Of a stretch of DNA of 64,000 bases, positions 35,369 to 43,770 are shown one piece after another. The position numbers and the translations under genes were made by a program. Below the pieces are notes generated by a model that worked only from the letters and a program-made list of their open reading frames with translations, had not been told where the DNA came from and did not search any database. Location: positions 3,534,001 through 3,598,000 of the forward strand of contig NZ_CP182493.1 in the NCBI RefSeq assembly GCF_052056295.1, in the 5' to 3' direction. The stretch's first letter is position 1, and every line of letters starts with the position of its first letter. The DNA is from Catenovulum sp052056295. Its GTDB lineage: Bacteria; Pseudomonadota; Gammaproteobacteria; Enterobacterales; Alteromonadaceae.

Positions 35369-38248
35369 ATGAAAATAAAGTTAATAACAGCGGCGTTGCT
35401 TATGTCTTTGACTGCCTGTGTCGACTTTGATACGTCTGACAATGAAGATAACGACGATAGCACCAATACAGCTGCATCAATTTCAGGTTTGGCAAAAACC
35501 ATTGCTAATAATGCTGCAACTGCAGTGGAAGGTGAAATATATATTCATGATTCAGACGATGATTCTGAGGAAGCGGCTATCCCGCAAAATGATGTGGTAA
35601 CTACATACGGTACTTTTTCTATCAACTCAGAAGGTGAGTGGACTTATGAGTTGAATACAACGGATAGTGCGGTTGCTGCGTTAGCGTCAGCCAGTGATAT
35701 GTTGACAGACACTATAACTGTTAGTTCGATTGACGGCACCACTGCTGATTTAGTCATCACAATTACGGGCGTAGATCCGGTCGTTGTAGACACAACGCCA
35801 GTATCAGCTGACGATACTGTGCCTACGGTCAATTGTACCCAAGTGGTTAATTCAATTTCTGCGCTGGAAGATGCTGCTGAAGATTTAGTTGCTGGTGATA
35901 CATTATGTTTAGCCGATGGAACTTATACAGGAGATTTTGAATTACGTGTCGAAGGTGTTGGTACTAAAGAACAACCTATCACAGTTGCAGCTGAAAATCC
36001 TGGAAAAGCCATCATTACCGGTGGAGAAATTTCAGCTCGTTTAGGTGGTGAATACATAGTATTACAAGGGTTGGTTTTTCGAGATGGTGAATCAGGCAGT
36101 TCAATTATTAAATTTGAGAAAGAAACAGAGTGCAGTTATTGCCGAGTGACTGAAGTTTCTATTATTGATATGGACGGAGGAGACTACAGTAGCTCAAAAT
36201 GGGTCGAGTTTTACGGTCACCATAATCGAGTTGATCACAGTTGGTTTTCTGGTAAAGAATCTCGCGGCGCTCTAATGGTATTCCCTCGTTGGACATCCGA
36301 AGACGACTTTGCAACTAACGGCTTTCCTGCTGACTATGGACAAATCGATCACAACTATTTTGCCGATAGACCACCTGCATTTGGACAAGCATACGCAGGT
36401 AGCAGTGACAATGAATACGAAGGCATTCGTTTAGGTTTAAGTACCACACATTCAGCACCTTCTCATACTATAGTCGAATACAATTATTTTGAACGTATTC
36501 AAGGTGAAGCTGAAATTATCTCGAACAAGTCGGCCAATAATATTATTCGCAACAACACAGTGCGTGACAGTAATGGCTCTATTGTGACCCGCCATGGTGC
36601 TGAAGCGACAATCAGCAATAATTTTATTTTTGGTGATGACAATCCGTTTTCCGGCGGTATACGTTTGGTCGATGATGGCCATGTAGTAACCAATAATTAT
36701 ATCGAAGGTGCTCGTTTTCAAAGTTCTAACTGGAACGGCGGCATAGTGTTAACAACAGGTGATGGTTCGGGTGACACTGAAAATGGTTATCAAAATGTCG
36801 AAAACGTATTAGTTGCATACAATACTATTGTTGATAGTGTGAATAGTTTGAACCTAGCTGGTGGCAATAATAACCAAGCGCCTAAAGATATTTATTTTGT
36901 AAATAATGTAATTGCGGATGCAATTGGACCTGTTATTCGCACTAATGGCGAAAGTATGCCTGCAGGCTCTACTTTTGATGGCAACTATATTCGTGGGCAA
37001 AAGTTTTCAGATCAGGATAGTTTAACTTCGGTAACAGGTTTTGCTATGTTGAATGCTGAATTGGCTAAAGGAAATGATGGTTTATATCGCCCGACAGTCA
37101 ACAGCCCAAGTTTAACTGCCGCTGTGGTTAATCTTGGTAGTTTTACCTCGCCTGCTATTGATATGGACGGGCAAACTCGTTCTAGTGTTACGACTTCTGG
37201 TGCTGATGAAGCATTAGATCAAACCATCTTATTAGCGCCGCTGACCCCGGCAGACGTTGGCCCAAAAAATTATCGTCCGACACCTGGTAAAGTATATGTT
37301 GAGAAAGTCGCTATTGCGAATCATGACTTTGATAGCGGTGATTTCACTGGTTGGACTAATAACGGTGCGGTTATTACGACTGCGGATGATGAAGTATTTT
37401 CTCGTGGCAATAGCTTGAAGGTAACGAGCAATTCAGCGAATGTTAGTCAAACTGTCACAGTAGCAGCAAATACTAACTATACACTATCAGCTTTTATGAA
37501 AGGCGCTGCTAAGCTTGCTGTAACGGTTGACGGACAAACTTATGCAGCTGAAACCAACTCAAGCTCATATGGCTTTCAATCTGTTAGTTTTAACTCTGCC
37601 AATGCAACTACCGCTGTGATCACTGCTGCCGTTGACGATTTTGTTAGCAGCAAAGCGCCTATAGTTAATGCAAACTTTGATGATAAACAAACAGGCTGGA
37701 CTGTGGTTGAGGGCACTGGTATTGGTCAAGTGCAAGATTCGAGCAATTCAGCTGGCGGCGCGGATGGGTCAATCAAGTTTGTCTGGAATTCAGGTGCGGA
37801 TACAGGCACGCCGCATAATCCGTATATTGCACAAACCATTACTGTGTTAGCAAACACAGACTATACAATGTCGATTTATAATTTATACAAACAATCAAAT
37901 GATGATTCGTCAATTGTCTTTGGTGCCTCTACTAATGCGGATATCACAGTAACAACTGATTGGCTTGCAAGTAAAGAGTCAATTTATTCTGCACTTAAAT
38001 CTGCGGGCACTACAAAAGGTGATGATAGTTTCTATAAAGATCAAATTAGTTTTAATTCTGGAGCAAATACATCAATAACTGTATTTGCACAGTTTAAATC
38101 AAGCACAGGTACGGAAATTAGAGTTGATCAATTTGAATTAAGTTATCAAGGTGCACCAGCGGAAGGAACCGAAGCGTATTTTGATAATATTCGTTTAGTT
38201 TCTCACCCATTGTCGCCAACAGAGTCAGAAGCTGCGGCTAACAACTAA
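35369..38248 (+). CDS. PL6 family polysaccharide lyase (alginate lyase), lipoprotein
   Basis: A 959-residue secreted lyase that probably cleaves alginate by beta-elimination. The lipobox is LTAC with Cys17. A VCBS-like repeat spans about residues 40-135, and a chondroitinase-B-type parallel beta-helix about 150-640. The catalytic Lys387 (SNKSAN) and Arg408 (VTRHGA) are 21 residues apart, the same spacing as Lys/Arg in PL6 enzymes and chondroitinase B. Two C-terminal beta-sandwich modules resembling carbohydrate-binding domains start near 648 (ANHDFDSGDFTGW) and 764 (VNANFDDKQTGW). Dermatan cleavage is an alternative, but a marine host favours alginate. There are no neighbouring alginate genes. 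Confidence 0.85.
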   Translation: MKIKLITAALLMSLTACVDFDTSDNEDNDDSTNTAASISGLAKTIANNAATAVEGEIYIHDSDDDSEEAAIPQNDVVTTYGTFSINSEGEWTYELNTTDSAVAALASASDMLTDTITVSSIDGTTADLVITITGVDPVVVDTTPVSADDTVPTVNCTQVVNSISALEDAAEDLVAGDTLCLADGTYTGDFELRVEGVGTKEQPITVAAENPGKAIITGGEISARLGGEYIVLQGLVFRDGESGSSIIKFEKETECSYCRVTEVSIIDMDGGDYSSSKWVEFYGHHNRVDHSWFSGKESRGALMVFPRWTSEDDFATNGFPADYGQIDHNYFADRPPAFGQAYAGSSDNEYEGIRLGLSTTHSAPSHTIVEYNYFERIQGEAEIISNKSANNIIRNNTVRDSNGSIVTRHGAEATISNNFIFGDDNPFSGGIRLVDDGHVVTNNYIEGARFQSSNWNGGIVLTTGDGSGDTENGYQNVENVLVAYNTIVDSVNSLNLAGGNNNQAPKDIYFVNNVIADAIGPVIRTNGESMPAGSTFDGNYIRGQKFSDQDSLTSVTGFAMLNAELAKGNDGLYRPTVNSPSLTAAVVNLGSFTSPAIDMDGQTRSSVTTSGADEALDQTILLAPLTPADVGPKNYRPTPGKVYVEKVAIANHDFDSGDFTGWTNNGAVITTADDEVFSRGNSLKVTSNSANVSQTVTVAANTNYTLSAFMKGAAKLAVTVDGQTYAAETNSSSYGFQSVSFNSANATTAVITAAVDDFVSSKAPIVNANFDDKQTGWTVVEGTGIGQVQDSSNSAGGADGSIKFVWNSGADTGTPHNPYIAQTITVLANTDYTMSIYNLYKQSNDDSSIVFGASTNADITVTTDWLASKESIYSALKSAGTTKGDDSFYKDQISFNSGANTSITVFAQFKSSTGTEIRVDQFELSYQGAPAEGTEAYFDNIRLVSHPLSPTESEAAANN

Positions 38249-38263
38249 TTGGTGTGTAGATTT

Positions 38264-38289
38264 AAGCTAGCTCGTTGTTGAGCTAGCTT
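38264..38289 (+). terminator. Terminator of the PL6 lyase gene overlapping the end of bpt
   Basis: A 10-bp stem (AAGCTAGCTC / GAGCTAGCTT) with a 6-nt loop is followed by CTTCTTTAT on the plus strand. The stem contains the stop codon and last codons of bpt on the other strand. Confidence 0.7.
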
Positions 38290-39004
38290 CTTCTTTATCT
38301 AGCGTTAGCCAATGTCCTGCTTGTAATCTTTGGTGCGGATAAAAACGCGATTTGTAGTTCATTTTATTGCAGCCATCCACTTGATAACCTAAATAAACAT
38401 ATTGGCGCTGCGACATTCGCGCTAACTCAAGCAATTGTAATATGGCATACGTGCCTAACGAGCGGTTTGCCAAAAGTGGATCATAAAATGTATAAACAGC
38501 AGAAAAACTGTTCGGTAGCGCATCAATAACTGATACAGCAATTAAACTGTCATTTACTGACAATTCTAAAAAACCTATGTTGAGCCAAGCTGCTTTTACA
38601 AAACTATTAAACTGTTCGATGGAAGGTGGATACATGCTACCGTCGGCGTGTTTATGTTCGATATATTTTTGGTAAAGCGGATAATAAAAATCTGTGTCTG
38701 TTACTTTATAAACGATACGCGCTTGGATATCTTGGTTTTTATTCAGCAGACGTTTTTGGCTTTTGCTCGGTTTAAATTCTTGGCTGTCTATGCGGATTGA
38801 TTGGCAGGCTTGGCAGTGCTGACAATGTGGGCGGTACACTTGATAACCACTGCGGCGAAAACCAAGTGCCATAAGCTTTTCGTAATTTTCAGGGGTATAA
38901 ACTATATTGTCGAGCGCAACCAATAAACGTTCAGTTTCATTCGGGAGATAGTCACAAGCAAATTCTTGTGAAATACCAAATTGAATTGGAATATTATGGC
39001 TCAT
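38267..39004 (-). CDS. bpt: Aspartate/glutamate leucyltransferase Bpt (ATE family)
   Basis: Transfers leucine from Leu-tRNA to proteins with N-terminal Asp or Glu, creating ClpS-recognised degrons. The 245-residue protein has the ATE N-terminal domain with Cys motifs (HCQHCQACQSIRID) and the C-terminal domain (SLGTYAILQLLELARM, YLGYQVDGCNKMNYKSRF). Absence of eukaryote-like features supports the bacterial Bpt class. Its start codon overlaps the end of aat by 11 bp, indicating translational coupling. The C-terminal SSTTS tail is encoded inside a terminator hairpin of the opposing lyase gene. Confidence 0.93.
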   Translation of the reverse strand: MSHNIPIQFGISQEFACDYLPNETERLLVALDNIVYTPENYEKLMALGFRRSGYQVYRPHCQHCQACQSIRIDSQEFKPSKSQKRLLNKNQDIQARIVYKVTDTDFYYPLYQKYIEHKHADGSMYPPSIEQFNSFVKAAWLNIGFLELSVNDSLIAVSVIDALPNSFSAVYTFYDPLLANRSLGTYAILQLLELARMSQRQYVYLGYQVDGCNKMNYKSRFYPHQRLQAGHWLTLDKEEASSTTS

Positions 39005-39701
39005 AAATCAGCTCTCTAGCTATCCAAGCATCTGCTGAAATGGTTTGTTGTGCTAAATTGCTTAACTCAGTCAAAAACTCGTTTCTAGACATTTCATAAA
39101 CCCCTAAAGTTTCGAGATGGGGGTTGACCATTTGACAGTCAATTAATTGAATATTCAATTGTTGGCAAACTTGCCCCAAACAATTAAAAGCTGCTTTTGA
39201 TGCGTTAGAAACTAAATGAAACATAGATTCTCCACAAAACAATCCACCAATATTGATACCATATAGGCCACCGACAAGCTGCTGGTTTTGCCAAACTTCA
39301 ATTGAGTGGGCGTGACCTTGTTGATGTAGCTCGATATAAGCTTGGATCATTTCATTGGTGATCCAAGTGCCATCGGTCTTTTGTCTAAGTGTAGCGCAGT
39401 TTTGAATAACTTGAGAAAAAGCTCGATTGACGCTGTAGCTAAAGCCAGATTTTTTTAAATATTTACGTAGGCTTTTGTTTGCTTGAATTTGATTAGGCCG
39501 GATAACACCACGCGGATCTGGACTCCACCACAATATTGGCTCACCCGGATTAAACCAAGGAAATATACCGTTTTTGTAGGCTTTTAATAACCAAGCCGGC
39601 TTGAGCTCACCACCTATAGCTAATAAACCATTGGGTGATTCGAGTGCTAATTGAGCGGGTGGAAAATAGATATGCTGGGGGTCGAGTTGATATAGGGCTA
39701 T
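38994..39701 (-). CDS. aat: Leucyl/phenylalanyl-tRNA--protein transferase Aat, apparent ATA start
   Basis: Adds Leu or Phe to N-terminal Lys or Arg of proteins, marking them for ClpS-ClpAP. Family motifs are complete: ESPNGLLAIGGELKPAWLL, GIFPWFNPGEPILWWSPDPR, and GGLYGINIGGLFCGESMF. The codon aligning with the E. coli initiator Met is ATA at 39701-39699 (IALYQLDPQHIYFP), and GGAGGTG ends four bases before it. The only in-frame canonical start is a TTG at 39758, which lacks a ribosome site and adds 19 unconserved residues. From ATA the length is 235 residues, against 234 in E. coli. Downstream bpt overlaps by 11 bp. Confidence 0.88.
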   Translation of the reverse strand: MALYQLDPQHIYFPPAQLALESPNGLLAIGGELKPAWLLKAYKNGIFPWFNPGEPILWWSPDPRGVIRPNQIQANKSLRKYLKKSGFSYSVNRAFSQVIQNCATLRQKTDGTWITNEMIQAYIELHQQGHAHSIEVWQNQQLVGGLYGINIGGLFCGESMFHLVSNASKAAFNCLGQVCQQLNIQLIDCQMVNPHLETLGVYEMSRNEFLTELSNLAQQTISADAWIARELIYEP

Positions 39702-39705
39702 TTGG

Positions 39706-39712
39706 CACCTCC
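39706..39712 (-). promoter_or_regulatory. Strong Shine-Dalgarno marking the aat start
   Basis: On the minus strand GGAGGTG is a seven-base match to the 16S rRNA 3' end. It is correctly spaced for the ATA codon at 39701 and for no canonical start codon in the aat frame. Confidence 0.75.
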
Positions 39713-39796
39713 AGGCTTGAGTAAACTCAGAAGATAATAGAATTGCAGCGCTCTGCAATTCTATTTTGAGTTGGTTAGTATAATATAACTACACAA

Positions 39797-40750
39797 CTAT
39801 TTTTGTGCGTCTAAATAACGCTCAGCATCTAATGCTGCCATACAGCCAGTACCGGCACTAGTAATTGCTTGACGATAAATGTGGTCACATACATCACCGG
39901 CTGCAAAAACACCTTCAACGCTAGTCGAAGTTGCATTACCGTTTAAGCCAGAATTAATCACTATGTAGCCATCTTTCATTTCTAACTGACCAGCAAAAAT
40001 GTCGGTATTTGGCTTGTGGCCAATTGCGATAAACACACCTGCAACTTCTAATTCTTCAGTCCCGTCTGATTTGGTGTCTTTAATACGTACACCAGTTACA
40101 CCCATGTCATCACCTAATACTTCGTCTAAAGTTCTGTCTAGGTGTAAAGTGATGTTACCGTTTTGTGCTTTATCCATTAAGCGGTCGATCAAAATTTTCT
40201 CAGATTTGAAGGTATCACGACGGTGAATTAAATGTACTTCAGACGCTATGTTAGAAAGGTACAAGGCTTCTTCTACAGCAGTGTTACCACCACCAACAAC
40301 CACGACTTTTTGGTTTCTGTAGAAGAAACCATCACAAGTTGCACAAGCAGATACGCCACGACCTTGGAACGCTTCTTCAGATGGTAAACCTAAATATTTA
40401 GCAGAAGCACCAGTACAGATAATTAATGCATCACAAGTGTACTGACCTGAATCACCTTCTAAGGTATAAGGTTTTTTTGAAAAATCGACTGTGTGAATAT
40501 GGTCGAATAAAATTTCAGTTTCAAAACGCTCAGCGTGTGCTTGCATACGCTCCATTAACGCAGGACCTGTTAAGTCATGTGCATCACCAGGCCAGTTTTC
40601 AACTTCAGTTGTTGTGGTTAACTGACCACCTTGTTGCATGCCGGTAATTAATACTGGATTTAAGTTAGCACGTGCTGCATAAACCGCGGCTGTATAACCT
40701 GCAGGGCCAGATCCTAAAATTAGTAGTCGGCAATGTCTTGCGTCACTCAT
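39797..40750 (-). CDS. trxB: Thioredoxin reductase
   Basis: FAD-dependent enzyme that reduces thioredoxin with NADPH. The 317-residue protein has the FAD motif GSGPAGYTAAVYAARA, the redox-active CATC motif in SACATCDGFF, the NADPH motif GGGNTAVEEALYLS, and the C-terminal FAD motif GVFAAGDVCDHIYRQ. It lies upstream of aat and bpt in the same orientation, conserving the trxB-aat neighbourhood of E. coli but without cydDC between. Confidence 0.96.
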   Translation of the reverse strand: MSDARHCRLLILGSGPAGYTAAVYAARANLNPVLITGMQQGGQLTTTTEVENWPGDAHDLTGPALMERMQAHAERFETEILFDHIHTVDFSKKPYTLEGDSGQYTCDALIICTGASAKYLGLPSEEAFQGRGVSACATCDGFFYRNQKVVVVGGGNTAVEEALYLSNIASEVHLIHRRDTFKSEKILIDRLMDKAQNGNITLHLDRTLDEVLGDDMGVTGVRIKDTKSDGTEELEVAGVFIAIGHKPNTDIFAGQLEMKDGYIVINSGLNGNATSTSVEGVFAAGDVCDHIYRQAITSAGTGCMAALDAERYLDAQK

Positions 40751-40884
40751 GATTATTCTCCAAATTCTTATATAAGCTGACGAGCAGGGTAGCTCAATCA
40801 GTGATGATTTTTTACAAAATGGGGTTAGATAAAATTATATCAAGTCTAGCGTCAGTTAATCTAAAAGCTAATCGAAAAAATCAA

Positions 40885-41478
40885 TTAGCCTAATCGTTTC
40901 TGAATATGCTCTTTGGTTTCGCGCTTTTTCTCGTCAGATTTTTTCAACAATACAAGGGTTGCAGACAAACCACCTAAATTTTTTGGTGCACTATGATAAG
41001 CAAGTACCTGTTCAAAACACTCTAACCAATTGTTCAAATAGCTTTTTATCACAGCTGGATGAGGTTGATTATTTAAACCTAAACCGTGTTGTATCAATAA
41101 ACATCTATGATTGTCATCCTGGCTTTGTTGGATAAATTCAAACAAAACTACACGTGCTTGTTCTACCGATAGTTGGCGTAAATCTAGCCTGTTGGTTACT
41201 GAATATTTTGCTTGGCGTAAATTTTTATAAACGCCATCTTGCACACCATCTTTTTTATAATCGAGTGGGTCATATGGGTCTATGGGTTCAACATAGCCAG
41301 TGGTTAAACCTAATTGCTCAATTTTTTGCTGTTGTTTTAATTTGTATAAATGCTCAGCCATTGCTTGTGGGTCAAGCGCTTTTTTGTTGGTTGTATTCAC
41401 CAACACTTTATCTTGTTTAAGCGGTTTTATGTCACCCATTTCTTGGTTAAACAAATCCCAATCGTCATCTTGTTGCAT
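40885..41478 (-). CDS. smrA: Smr domain protein (SmrA-like endonuclease)
   Basis: A protein of about 197 residues with a C-terminal Smr domain, a fold with nicking endonuclease or RNase activity in characterised members. Motifs are LDLRQLSVEQA (LDxR) and LLIQHGLGL (HGxG-like). The N-terminal half is acidic then basic and resembles E. coli SmrA (YdaL). I choose the ATG at 41478 (MQQDDDWDLFNQEM), since the upstream TTG at 41499 adds seven residues without homology. It lies 75 bp after mnmC and may share its transcript. Confidence 0.82.
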   Translation of the reverse strand: MQQDDDWDLFNQEMGDIKPLKQDKVLVNTTNKKALDPQAMAEHLYKLKQQQKIEQLGLTTGYVEPIDPYDPLDYKKDGVQDGVYKNLRQAKYSVTNRLDLRQLSVEQARVVLFEFIQQSQDDNHRCLLIQHGLGLNNQPHPAVIKSYLNNWLECFEQVLAYHSAPKNLGGLSATLVLLKKSDEKKRETKEHIQKRLG

Positions 41479-41553
41479 AATTTTAAAAATTCCACTCAAG
41501 TTTGCTGATCGTCTACCGATACAAGGTTTAAGTTCACATACCCATAGAACTAG

Positions 41554-43632
41554 TTATACCAAACCGCGATTTATCCCTCTATAAAAAAAACGGTTTGGAT
41601 TAAGCGCCTCGAACATCTTGTGCGACAATGGCAACCCCTCATTGTTTATTGTCGCAGCAAGTGTTTCTGCCAACAAAGGCGCGGTTGTTAATCCCCTAGA
41701 GCCTAAACCAGATAACAAATACAATCCTTTATATTGCTGTTCTGCGGTCAATTCTTCAGGTCTTTGCCTATGTTTTTTCGCATGACAATATTTAAGTTCA
41801 GTGGTTGAAAGCACTTCACCCATTAAAGGTATATGATCTAAGCTGGCTGCTCGAATAGCAGCTCTTTCACTCACTATATGTTGTACGGCAAAACTGTCAG
41901 CTTGGTTTGGTAAAAAATGTTGTTGTTGCTGTACATTTGTTAGATTGTCACTCGAGATATTTGACGTTAGATTCAAATCTCGACTAAAAGTTGCACCAAT
42001 ACAATATTCACCTTGCCAGTTCGGCGTTAAGTAACCTTTATGGCACAAAACCGTTTTAAGTTTTGCCATTTCAGCGGTTGCGGTTAAATGGCTTACTTGT
42101 CCTCGCAGCGCTTCAATAACAACATGTTCGGTTACCGCAAATTGCTCAAGCTGATGGCCAGTTGCTAAAACCACCTTAGTATAGCTATTAGTTGTTGCTG
42201 ACTTATCAGCGCATAAAAAATTAAGTTGCCAACTTGGATGCTCACCACTGTAGGTTAAATCGAGCAATTTATGCTGTGGGTAGACGCGGCATTGGTTATG
42301 CTCAGTTAAATATTCAATGGCTGCTTGGACAAATAATTTTGGACTCATCCAACCACCGCTCGGATAATACATACCATCAACGTCAAGTTTAATGCCTGCA
42401 AGTTTGGATAATTCTTCAGCACTGACAGCTCTGACTAAATCAGTTGGAAAATAGGGATTATTCGTTATAGCCTGCTGACGCTCAGCAATAATCTTGGAAA
42501 AATTAAGTTGAGCAACACCGCACCATTGCAGCGGAAAGTCGAATAGATTTAAATAGTTTTGATAAAACTGTTTCGCGAAATAAAAACCCTTGATGTAAAT
42601 TTCAATTAAGTTGTTATGCTCGTTTTGCAATAGTGGATAAATGGCACCTTGTTGATTACCAGAAGCGCCGTTGGCCGCTTTTTCAAAATATAAATCGACA
42701 GGTACATCTCGTTTGACGAGTTGTAGTGCTGTGCAAATTGCGGCTATACCACCACCAATAACAGCAACCGCTTGTCGGCTGGGTGGATTAAGCTGATTTT
42801 TTTGTGTTAGTTGTCCTTGAATGCGTTCTCGTTTACGGCCAAAACCAGCGACTTTTTTTACGTCAAACCCAGCTGATATTAAGCCTCGACGGACAAAACC
42901 TGCGGCGGTAAAAGTTGAAAAGGAGCCATTGTTGCTTGATAACCGTGCCATATGCTCAAATAAACTTTGTTGCCACATATCTGGGTTTTTGCTTGGGGCA
43001 AAGCCATCTAAAAACCAAGCATCAACAAAACCTTGGCCAATTTTTTTGCGCTCGGCTTGTTCGCCAAAGTAGGGCGGTTTTTTCACTTGGTATAATTTGT
43101 GATCTTGCATTTGTTGCAAGCTGTCTTGCACATCACCTAACCACAAGTCGAGTTGAATATTTTCATTCAACAAAATTCTGTGTGGGCCTGCAATTAAGTA
43201 AGGATAATTTTCAATTAGCGCTTGTGACCAAGTATGCAAACTTGGCCAGCTCGCTAATGCTTGTTGCAGTGCCGCTTTTGTTAAAGGGAACTTTTCAAAC
43301 GAAATAAAATGCAGCCGTTTTAATTTATGTGTTGGATTTTGTGCAACAAATTGACTAAAGCTTTGGCACAGCGCTAAAAAATTTAAACCCGTACCAAAGC
43401 CAGTTTCCGCTATGGTAAAAACTGATTTTTCACAGGTTTGCCAGCGTTCAAATAGCTGGTTGCCTTGTTGAAAAACTTCAATTGATTCAGTTAAACCATC
43501 TTCTTGTGAAAAATAAATGTCATCAAAACTTTGTGATACAGGCGTACCATTTTGTCTAAATTCTATCTGGGCGGGGGTAATTTTAGTCAAGTTGCTGCGC
43601 TCAAAGAAGGTCAAACATCGCATTTTACCCAT
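41554..43632 (-). CDS. mnmC: Bifunctional tRNA U34 modification enzyme MnmC
   Basis: Completes 5-methylaminomethyl-2-thiouridine at the tRNA wobble base. The C-terminal FAD oxidoreductase domain (about residues 285-660, starting AVAVIGGGIAAICTALQL) removes the carboxymethyl group. The N-terminal methyltransferase (about 20-275) then methylates, with GFGTGLNFLALCQ as SAM motif and DAWFLDGFAPSKNPDMW as signature. The 692-residue length is near E. coli (668). The first 15 residues before TKITPAQIEF are unconserved, so a TTG at about 43590 is an alternative start. It is divergent from fabB, as in E. coli. Confidence 0.93.
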   Translation of the reverse strand: MGKMRCLTFFERSNLTKITPAQIEFRQNGTPVSQSFDDIYFSQEDGLTESIEVFQQGNQLFERWQTCEKSVFTIAETGFGTGLNFLALCQSFSQFVAQNPTHKLKRLHFISFEKFPLTKAALQQALASWPSLHTWSQALIENYPYLIAGPHRILLNENIQLDLWLGDVQDSLQQMQDHKLYQVKKPPYFGEQAERKKIGQGFVDAWFLDGFAPSKNPDMWQQSLFEHMARLSSNNGSFSTFTAAGFVRRGLISAGFDVKKVAGFGRKRERIQGQLTQKNQLNPPSRQAVAVIGGGIAAICTALQLVKRDVPVDLYFEKAANGASGNQQGAIYPLLQNEHNNLIEIYIKGFYFAKQFYQNYLNLFDFPLQWCGVAQLNFSKIIAERQQAITNNPYFPTDLVRAVSAEELSKLAGIKLDVDGMYYPSGGWMSPKLFVQAAIEYLTEHNQCRVYPQHKLLDLTYSGEHPSWQLNFLCADKSATTNSYTKVVLATGHQLEQFAVTEHVVIEALRGQVSHLTATAEMAKLKTVLCHKGYLTPNWQGEYCIGATFSRDLNLTSNISSDNLTNVQQQQHFLPNQADSFAVQHIVSERAAIRAASLDHIPLMGEVLSTTELKYCHAKKHRQRPEELTAEQQYKGLYLLSGLGSRGLTTAPLLAETLAATINNEGLPLSHKMFEALNPNRFFYRGINRGLV

Positions 43633-43644
43633 AAATAGGCCTAT

Positions 43645-43700
43645 TCTAAATGCTTTTTATCTCTTGTCGAAATCTAGCATCTTAGGGTAGCTTGGGTATA
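43645..43700. repeat. 56-bp fragment of a dispersed palindromic repeat in the mnmC-fabB promoter region
   Basis: This stretch matches the reverse complement of 60934-60989 at 50 of 56 positions. It contains one terminal arm (ending CTTGGGTATA) plus 31 bp of element interior. The rest of the element is absent. It lies 12 bp from the mnmC start and reaches into the fabB -10 box. Confidence 0.85.
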
Positions 43701-43702
43701 AT
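43697..43702 (+). promoter_or_regulatory. Probable -10 box of the fabB promoter
   Basis: A perfect TATAAT lies 69 bp upstream of the fabB ATG. Its first four bases are the end of the 56-bp repeat. The matching -35 is weak (CTAGCA at 17-bp spacing), so activation by a regulator would be expected. Confidence 0.5.
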
Positions 43703-43770
43703 ACGAACTTTGATAAAAGAATTACATGGTAAGCATGCACAAAGGTGCGACTACAAATGAGAGGATTAAT

